From assembly GCF_040869045.1 (NCBI RefSeq), contig NC_090320.1:243784978-243848977 (forward strand): a stretch of 64,000 nt of DNA. The letters are read 5' to 3'. How positions within the stretch are numbered: the first letter of the stretch is position 1; each line of letters begins with the position of its first letter. Origin of the DNA: Eurosta solidaginis (taxonomy: Eukaryota; Arthropoda; Insecta; Diptera; Tephritidae). Position numbers and translations under genes: made by a program. Positions 55,921-64,000 of the stretch are shown piece by piece. The notes under the pieces were generated by a model. That model did not search any database. It saw nothing but the letters and a program-made list of their open reading frames with translations, and was not told the DNA's origin.

Positions 55921-58890
55921 ATACTCAGTTGAGCAGAGCTCACAGAGTATATTAACTTTGATTGGATAACGGTTGATTGTACAGATATAAAGGAATCGAG
56001 ATAGATATAGACTTCCATATATCAAAATCATCAGTATCGAAAAAAAATTTGATTGAGCCATATCCGTCCGTCCATCCGTCCATCCGTTAACACGATAACT
56101 TGAGTAAATTTTGAGGTATCTTGATGAAATTTGGTATGTAGGTTCCTGGGCGCTCATCTCAGATCGCTTTTTAAAATGAACGATATCGGACTATAACCAC
56201 GCCCAGTTTTTCGATATCGAAAATTTGGAAAAATCGAAAAAGTGCGATAATTCATTACCATAGACGGATAAAGCGACGAAACTTGGTAGGTGAGTTGAAC
56301 TTATGACGCAGAATAGAAAATTAGTAAAATTTTAGACAATGGGCTTGGCATCGCCACTTTTAAAAGAAGGTAATTTAGAAGTTTTGCAAGATGTAATTTG
56401 GCAGTCGTTAAAGATATCATAATGAAATTTGGCAGGAACGTTGCTCCTATTACTATATGTACGCTTAATTAAAATTAGCAAAATCGGAGAACGACCACGC
56501 CCACTTTAAAATTTTTTTTTTAAATTCAAATTAAAATAAAAGTAAATATCTTTACAGTATATAAGTAAATTATGTAAACATTCAACTCCAGTAATGATAT
56601 GGTGCAACAAAATACAAAAATAAAATAATGGGCGTGGCTCCACCCTTTTTCATTTAATTTGTCTAGGATACTTTTAATGCCATAAGTCGAACAACAATTT
56701 ACCAATCCTTGTGTAATTTGGTTGAGGCTTAGACTCTAAGACGATAATTGCTTTCTGTGAAATAGGGCGAAATCGGTTGAAACCACGCCCAGTTTTTATA
56801 CCCAGTCGGCCGTCTGTCCTTCCGATCGGCCGTTAACACCATAACTTGAGCAAAAATCGATATATCTTTACTAAACTCTGTTCACGTACTTATCTAAACT
56901 CACTTTGTATTGGTATAAAAAATGGCCGAAATCCGACAATGACCACGCCCACTTTTTCGATATTGAAAATTACGAAACATGAAAAAAATGCCATAATTCT
57001 ATACCAAATACGAAAAAAGGGATGAAACATGGTAATTGGATTTTGACGGAAAATATAACTTTAGAAAAAAATCTTGTAAAATGGGTGTGGCAGCTACCAT
57101 ATATTAAGTAGAAGAAAATGAAAAAGTTCTGCAGGGCGAGATCAAAAGCCCTTGGAATCTTGGCAGGAATACTGTTCGTGGTATGACATATATAAATAAA
57201 TTAGCGGTACCCGACAGAAGATGTTCTGGGTCACCCTGGTCCACATTTTGGTCGATATCTCGAAAACGCCTTCACATATACAACTACGACCACCCCCTTT
57301 TAAAACCCCCATTAATACCTTTAATTTGATACCCATATCGTACAAACACATTACAGAGTCACCCCTGGTCCACCTTTATGGCGATATCTCGAAAAGCGTC
57401 CACCTATAGAACTAAGGCCCACTCCCTTTTAAAATACTCGTTAACACTTTTCATTTGATGCCCATATTGTACAAACAAATTATAGAGTCACCCCTCTTCC
57501 ACCTTTATGGCGATATCTCGAAAAGGCGGCCACCTATAGAACTAAGGCCCACTCCCTTTTAAAATACTCATTAACACCTTTCATTTGATACCCATATCGT
57601 ACAAACAAATTCTAGAGTCACCCCTGGTCCATCTTTATGGCGATATATCCAAAAGGCGTCCACCTATAGAACTAAGGCCCCGGCCCTTTTAAAAAACTCA
57701 TTAACACCTTTCATTTGATACCCATATCGTACAAACAAATTCTAGAGTCACCCCTGGTCCACCTTTATGGCGATATCTCGAAAAGGCGTCCACCCAAACT
57801 AGGGCCCACTCCCTTTTAAAATACTCATTAACACCTTTCATTTGATACCCATATCGTACAAACACATTCTAGAGTCACCACTGGTCCGCCTTTATGGCGA
57901 TATCTCGAAAAGGCGTCCACCCATAGAACTAGGGCCCACTCCCTTTTAAAATACTCATTAACACCTTTCGTTTGATACCCATATTGTACAAACGCATTCT
58001 ACAGTCACCCCTGGTTAACCTTTATGACGATATCTCGAAAAGGCGTCCACCTATAGAACTAAGGCCCACTCCCTTTTAAAATACTCATTAACAACTTTCA
58101 TTTGATACCCATATCGTACAAACACATTCTAGAGTCACCACTGGTCCGCCTTTATGGCGATATCTCGAAAAGGCGTCCACCCATAGAACTAAGGCCCACT
58201 CCCTTTTAAAATACTCATTAACACCTTTCATTTGATACCCATATTGTACAAACGCATTCTAGAGTCACCACTGGTCCGCCTTTATGGCGATATCTCGAAA
58301 AGGCGTCCACTCATAGAACTAGGGCCCACTCCCTTTTAAAATACTCATTAACACCTTTCATTTGATACCCATATTGTACAAACGCATTCTAGAGTCACCA
58401 CTGGTCCGCCTTTATGGCGATATCTCGAAAATGCGTCCACCTATAGAACTAAGACCCACTCCCTTTTAAAATACTCATTAACACCTTTCGTTTGATACCC
58501 ATATTGTACAAACCTAGGATCATCCCTGGTCCACCTTTATGGAGATATCTCGAAACGGCGTCCTCCTATGGAACTAAGGATTACTCCCTTTTAAAATACT
58601 CATTAACACCTTTCATTTGATACCCATATCGTACAAACAAATTCTAGAGTCAGCCCTGGTCCACCTTTATGGCGATATCCCTAAATGGCGTTCACCTATA
58701 GAACTATGGCCCACTCCCTCTTAATATACTCTTTAATACCTTCCATTTGATACACATGTCATACAAACACATTCCAGGGTTACCCTAGGTTCATTTTCCT
58801 ACATGGTGATTTTCCCTTATTTTGTCTCCATAGCTCTCAACTGAGTATGTAATGTTCGGTTACACCCGAACTTAGCCTTCCTTACTTGTT
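55921..58890 (+). mobile_element. Helentron/DINE-like element with internal minisatellite
   Basis: ATACTCAGTTGAG at 55921-55933 is matched exactly, inverted, at 58836-58848 (a subterminal inverted repeat). A terminal hairpin GTTCGG...CCGAAC at 58854-58871 follows, and the element closes with TTCCTTACTTG. Subterminal repeats, a 3' hairpin and a tandem-repeat core are the layout of Helentron-associated (DINE/HINE) elements. The family name is inference; the parts are seen. No replicase/helicase gene is present. Confidence 0.6.
57225..58795 (+). repeat. 130-bp minisatellite, about 12 units
   Basis: The anchor ACTCCCTTTTAAAATACTC occurs at 57421, 57551, 57808, 57938, 58068, 58198, 58328, 58458, 58583 and 58713, with a variant at 57681. 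The step is 130 bp except 127 and 125 at two places. Each unit carries TATGGCGATATCTCGAAAA and CATTTGATACCCATAT. The end units are the most diverged. Confidence 0.92.
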
Positions 58891-59439
58891 GTTGTTGCAA
58901 TTTTCCCTTTTTTTACTTTTTAAATATTTGTTTTATTCTTGTTTATATCGCTCTGATTTTTTTTTTTAGTTTGTAAGTTTTTTGCCATTGCTTTTATATA
59001 TATACATATGTTGCTGTTATTGTTTTTGTTTTTAATGGTCTGTATCAGTATATGACTAGTCGCGAGTTCTGGCTTTTTTTGCAAGTCTGCTTGTTGTTGT
59101 TGCAGTTTTAATACCTACTTCTAAATTTTTTTTCCATTTTTGATTATTTTTTTTACTTTATTGTGCGTTTTCAACACAGTCCAATGATTTGTTAAGGATT
59201 GTTGTTATTGTTATATGCTGGTTAAGCATACATGCTAGAGCCACCTTAATGCCGTATTTGTAGAAGTATTATAAAAGAGCAGAGACCGCAACAATTACAA
59301 ACTTTACAATCTAAAAGGGATGCCTTATGGTGGTCATGGCTAGAGGTGTTACTGCGGTAACGCCAAGACCGTATCCTAAACATATATTACTTATTGAGAT
59401 AAATTATTGTGGTATGCTATGAATGCTAAACAGAAGAAA
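58891..59439. other. spacer between two inverted elements
   Basis: TTGTTGTTG runs and poly-T; nothing coding. Confidence 0.5.
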
Positions 59440-60870
59440 CAAGTAAGGAAGGCTAAGTTCGGTGTAACCGAACATTACATACTCAGCTGAAAGCTTTTGA
59501 GACAAAATAAGGGAAAATCACCATTTAGGATAATGGACCTAGGGTAACCCTGGAATGTGTATGTATGACATGGGTATCAAATGGAAGGTATTAAAGAGTA
59601 TTTTAAAAAGAAGTGGGCCATAGTTCTATAGGTGGACGCGTTTTCGTGAAATCGCAATAAAGGTAGACCAGGGGTGACTCTAGAATGTGTTTGTACGATA
59701 TGTGTATCAAATTAAAGGTATTAATGAGGGTTTTAAAAGTGAGTGGCCCTTAGTTGTATATGTGAGGGCGTTTTCGAGATATAAACCAAAATGTGGACCA
59801 GGGTGACCCGGAACATCAACTGTCGGGTACCGCTAATTTATTTATATATGTAATACCACGAACAGTATTCCTGCCGTGATTCCAGGGGCTTTTGATGTCG
59901 CCCTGCAGAACTTTTTCATTTTCTTCTACTTACTATGGTAGGTGTCACACCCATTTTACAAAGTTTTTTTCTAAAGTTATATTTTGCGTCAAAAAACCAA
60001 TCCAATCACCATGTTTCATCCCTTTTTCGCATTTGGTATAGAATTATGGCATTTTTTCATTTTTCGTAAAGATATATCGATTATTACTCAAGTTATCGTG
60101 TTAACGGCCGGAAGGACAGACGGTCGACTGCGTATAATAACTGGGCGTGGCTTCAACCGATTTCATCCATTTTCACAAAAAATCAGTTATCGTCATAGAA
60201 GCTATGTCCTTCCCAAATTTCAAAAGGATTGGTAAGTTTTTGTTCGACTTTAAAAGTATTCTAGACAAATTAAATGAAAAGGGGAGGAGCCACGCCCATT
60301 TTGAAATTTTCTTTTATTTTTGTATTTTGTTGCACCATATCATTACTGGAGTTGAATGTTGACATAATTTACTTATTTTTTGTTAAAATTTGACTTTTAA
60401 AATGTTTTTTGTTTTAAAGTGGGCGTGTTCCTCATCCGATTTTGCTAATTCTTATTTAGAACATATAAAGTAACAGGAGTAACGTTCCTGCCAAATTTCA
60501 TCATGATATCTTCAATGGCTGCCAAATTACCGTTTTCTTTTTTAAATTACCTTCTTTTAAAAGTGGGCGGTGCCACGTCCATTGTCGTGCCACGCCCATT
60601 GGTAATGAATTATCGCACTTTTTCGGTTTTTCGAAATTTTCGCTATCGAAAAAGTGGGCGTGGTTATAGTCCGATTTCGTTCATTTTAAATAGCGATCTG
60701 AGATGAGTGCCCAGGAACTTACATACCAAATTTCATTTAGGTACCTCAAAATATACTCAAGTTATCGCGTTTACGGACGGACAGACGAATATGGCTAAAT
60801 TAATTTCTTTTTTCGCCCAGATCATTTTGACATATAGACGTCTATATCTATCCCGATTTGTTTATGCTGG
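59440..60870 (-). mobile_element. Helentron/DINE-like element, inverted copy, 5' end lost
   Basis: Read on the minus strand it ends with the hairpin GTTCGGTTACACCGAAC (59457-59473) and TTCCTTACTTG. The subterminal repeat is diverged (ATACTCAGCTGAAAG). It follows the plus copy in order but has only about two 130-bp units (59540-59810). It stops before the 5' terminus, near 60870. Confidence 0.65.
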
Positions 60871-61500
60871 AAGCAGGCGTTATACTGTACGCAACCCTCA
60901 CGTGGAATGCCCATCTAGATGCTACAAATCAAGAATAAATTTCTTTGGCAGCAATCGACTCTATAGCAAAACATGAAAGTATCTTCGAAAATTGTATTCT
61001 AAACATTTAATATGTTTGTAATGCTTTTCTTCCGTAGTTTGCAATAGCAAAATTAACAAAACTGCATCGACTAGTTTGATTTGGTATAACGTGTGCGATA
61101 AGAGCATTTACTGCTGATACACTCACTGTCTTAGTGGGATTACCTACCTTCCCTATTCTAAAAGAGAAAGAGCCAACACTTTCTGCACTAAGACTTTAAA
61201 ATATCATCGAGCCAAAGGAACAGAAACATGACAGGGCACCTGCAAAGAATAAAAACAAAAAAAAAGCAAATTCCGTATTGCAACTACGGGATGCAATGAC
61301 TCCTACGATCAGAATATGGAGTCCATATACTGACTCTGACTGAGAGGTCTGGTCTACGAATGGATTAAAATTTGATGACGGAGAAACGAAAATTGGCATC
61401 TATTGGCCGTAATCAAGGATGTGATACCAGTGGAATACCCCACTAAGTAGTTTTCAGGCGGAATTCGATGCAATAAGTGTTTGCGGTAGAGAATGTTTAC
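60871..61500. other. non-coding
   Basis: Nothing recognised; the left part may be further retroelement debris. Confidence 0.35.
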
Positions 61501-62090
61501 GAAGGGGCTTATCCTCGAGGAGTATAATCATTATGTAAGACAGCCAGGCAACCTTACATGCCTTGCAGTTTTACACAATTGCTTCTTAGATAGTGGATGA
61601 ATTAATTGGAGTCCTAAATGATATAGGAGCCATAAACAAGGAGTTGTTAGGATGGGCATCAGGGACATGAAGGTAATGAACCAGCAGGCCATCTAGACAA
61701 TACTTAAGCAGAGTTTTGTGGTCCAGAGCCGTTCGGAGGACAAACACACTAGGGAAACTCTAAGTAACTAGGAAACAAAGTAGTTCACGCGACATTTTGT
61801 TGAATGGCCATGGCAAAGGCATGTCAAATTGTTTATACTTCCCACCAACGATAGTACCAGCCAAGCTCATTAATCTAAGCAGAGAGGACCCTGATAACTG
61901 TAAGAAACACCGTCGTCTGCGATATCACATAAGTAAGTTAAATCTAACCAATTCAATAATCTTTGGCTTTTGTAAGCTGAATGATGAAACGCCGGTTGAC
62001 ATTCTCTGCGATTGCGTCGCTCTGACAAAGCAGAGACCCTCCCATCTACATAGGTGGCGTGACTCTTAATTTCTTCGTAATATGGAGTAA
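61500..62090 (+). pseudogene. decayed RNase H and C-terminal knuckle of a non-LTR element
   Basis: The nucleotides at 61535-61560 and 61655-61690 can be read as worn RNase H blocks (a VRQPGNLTCLAV-like stretch, then a GHQGHEGNEPAGHL-like stretch matching the usual PGHEG.P.NE.AD). The open frame 61797-62069 then has a CKKHRRLRYHISKL block and a GFCKLNDETPVDILCDC block, the cysteine/histidine knuckle seen at the C-terminus of LOA/jockey-like ORF2 proteins. Stops and frameshifts are many. It is a family different from the other copies in the window. Confidence 0.55.
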
Positions 62091-62099
62091 AAAGCCTTA

Positions 62100-63639
62100 A
62101 GAGGTATTTATTTAAACTTGATAAATTCTTCTTAATAAAAATTTGTAAATATTGAATAATCTTTTAGTCTAACCTTAATTTGTTTATTTTCCATCTAAAA
62201 TTTCAGCTCTATATTTTCTTCATTATTCGAGTAAGTAATTAATAACTCCTCAACTAAACTATTATTTGATTAACAGAAATTTAACTAATTGAACCGAATA
62301 TGTCTCAATTAACTTGGAAAATAATTGTTCAGATAATCATCTGCAAACTTTGCTATTGAAAAAAAAAAAAACAAGTAAATAAATCGAAGGTGTAGCAAAA
62401 TCGAATAATCATTTCATTGGAATATGAGCTTTATATGAAAGCATTTCGTTAGCTTGCTTGTGATTGATTAAACAATGTATCCTTTCAGTAAACTTAATAT
62501 TTTATTAGTCACAAGTAGGCATTAATCGTTCAATTGTTAATTGATTTTGATTAATTAGTTGCCTGGGAATTTTAAGATGCATTTGGTATAAATGTCTTAA
62601 TCGTTACCAAGTTGCCGATGAGAAAGCAAATTGTTTGAGAAATTTAATTTTATTATAAAAAAAGTTTCCTTATTGATATTCCTTGTATAAAATTTTGTAA
62701 AAAAAAAATTAGTAACGATCCCTAGACGAAGAAAAAAGTAAACAACCAAAACAAATAAGAAGTAATGTATACAAGTTATCTGGAAGTATGTGATCTGGGT
62801 TCACATGTGTTTGTTTATGGTATGCAATTGTGTATGTCAAAAGATGTTAACTTTGGCGTAGACGCTGCGAAGAAGAAACAATGAACAGAAATGCTATAAA
62901 TGGCAAAAAGGCAAAAGTCGCACGCAATTCATTCATACGCTGAGCGCGAGCGCGCGGACTTACATTCCTATAATAAGTTGATATACTGAATTCAAACACT
63001 AAATTAAAAAACAAAAATCAAACTAGTTTGCAACTAGAGTTTTCTGACTTTTACGGAACTAGTTCGAAATTGTATGAATTGTAGTCGCGAATACAAATCA
63101 TATATATTATTTCTAATTGCTGTTTTATGTACGGGTCCCTTTTTGGTCTAATTTGAAATCCAAATCTATAAATAAAGTTTTGGTTGTAAAGATGGAGATT
63201 CGGGCTATTAGCGAGCTTTGAGCAATTTTGGTCGTAGTGGTTTTGTTTAGCTATATTTTTATTAAAATAATTTATTAAAAATAAACGATTGTGAGTACAC
63301 AAAGAAATCTATTTGTACTATGGCACTATTGTGAATATTTGCACCACAGGCCAGATGGCAGCGCAAGCTGTAAGTTTTAATTGATTGATAGAACAGCTGA
63401 TTTCTGTTAATATTTGATAAGAGACTTTTACATTGGTTTGCGCAAGATGCGCACGGGTCCGGCTCGTTTTTTTATAATACTAAAGTATGCGGACTTCGAA
63501 AACCCCGATTGTTCACTGGTTGGCAACCAGTGGTTGCTTTCTTTTAAAATAAAACAATACTGACTGAAGGAGATGCGGAAGCGTCGAAACGTTTAGGAAG
63601 AAAAAGGAAAATATACACTTTGTCTTACAATAGTCGACC
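62100..63639. other. non-coding, AT-rich
   Basis: The only compositional outlier is a short GCGCGAGCGCGCGG word near 62943. No gene seen. Confidence 0.4.
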
Positions 63640-63873
63640 TTAAATTTCCAATTCAGCATATAAACTATGAGATTTGAGGTCCAACAAAAACGTATAGGAT
63701 GTCTCGATGTTGCATTTGCCATTTCCGCCATCTTCAGTTACACGCTTATCTAAAAGTTTACGTAATAGCTTATGCATTCCAATAACATCCCCACAATCAA
63801 CCAAGATGTTGCGTTTGTAAATATGAAGGAACTTCAGACGTGGCAATTGAAGTTTATTACGTCTTGCCCATTC
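63640..63873 (-). CDS. candidate terminal exon of an unrecognised gene
   Basis: On the minus strand the bases TTTATTTAG just above 63873 form a plausible splice acceptor. The frame then runs for 77 codons to TAA at 63640-63642: EWARRNKLQLPRLKFLHIYK, then a VDCGDVIGMHKLLRKLLDKR block, an EDGGNGKCNIETSY block and a SHSLYAELEI end. It has balanced codon use, no low complexity, and stops where the frame would otherwise continue into AT-rich DNA. The LPRLKFLHIY part hints at a leucine-rich-repeat or F-box-like protein, but I do not recognise it. Upstream exons would lie outside the window. An alternative is a chance open frame or an exon of a pseudogene. Confidence 0.4.
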   Translation of the reverse strand, partial: EWARRNKLQLPRLKFLHIYKRNILVDCGDVIGMHKLLRKLLDKRVTEDGGNGKCNIETSYTFLLDLKSHSLYAELEI

Positions 63874-64000
63874 CTAAATAAATTTCGCGAAGCACTGGTA
63901 TAAACATTATCCCCTTACAACAAAGATAATTGCTAACATATTTTGTGTCGTATTCATTTTTTATATTATACTAGGTACAAACACACGCCATATTGGCAAT
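63874..64000 (-). other. putative intron upstream of the candidate exon
   Basis: AT-rich with no coding; consistent with intron but not proven. Confidence 0.3.

Noticed and set aside
57225..58795. A CRISPR-like array
   Set aside because: Whole 130-bp units repeat with no unique spacers, and the genome is eukaryotic.

Overview
The window reads as heterochromatin-like, repeat-saturated DNA from a higher fly. An AT-rich background carries GC-richer retrotransposon bodies, short GT-AG introns, tRNA-derived SINEs, long foldback MITEs and many non-LTR retrotransposon pieces. From memory, the SINE and several MITE families resemble sequences of tephritid fruit flies. That placement is inference. 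I found no bacterial gene, CRISPR array, rRNA gene or functional tRNA gene, and no host gene that is clearly intact inside the window.

Layout. 1-5 kb: a MITE remnant, then a 5'-truncated LOA-type non-LTR element (964-3907, minus) with an 11-bp target duplication. 5-12 kb: degenerate short repeats, small inverted-repeat elements, an RTE-like tail with a 14-bp target duplication, and a foldback element (9728-10890) holding a SINE and a perfect 128-bp palindrome. 12-16 kb: the end of an LTR retrotransposon pol gene split by a TA-flanked MITE, then RNase H and SINE remnants. 17-25 kb: large inverted-repeat elements, a Harbinger-type MITE, and related LTR pieces that all sit in ATAT targets. 25-30 kb: a Helitron end, a LOA-like RT split by a 24-C run plus SINE, and two RNase H/C-terminal fragments.

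31.8-34.1 kb: a three-exon PIF/Harbinger transposase gene whose reading frame is intact across two introns. Intron 2 holds an 841-bp jockey-type insertion with an 11-bp target duplication. 34.6-37.2 kb: an intron-retaining, decayed copy of the RNA polymerase II largest-subunit gene, itself hit by a TAA-flanked MITE. 37.6-39.8 kb: a jockey-type element. 40-44 kb: MITEs, a CR1-like tail and a solo LTR. 44.7-51.6 kb: a nest in which an old LOA-like copy was split first by a CR1-like element and then by a second, nearly complete LOA copy (48088-51564, plus) that is a close match, inverted, to the copy at 1-4 kb.

52-64 kb: more MITEs, a region of diffuse internal repeats, and a pair of inverted Helentron/DINE-like elements. 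One of the pair carries about 12 tandem 130-bp units (57.2-58.8 kb). The right end holds decayed RNase H sequence and, on the minus strand at 63640-63873, one candidate terminal exon of an unrecognised host gene.

The genes do not form a pathway. The main story is the insertion order: several insertions can be dated relative to each other because they interrupt reading frames that resume exactly on the other side.
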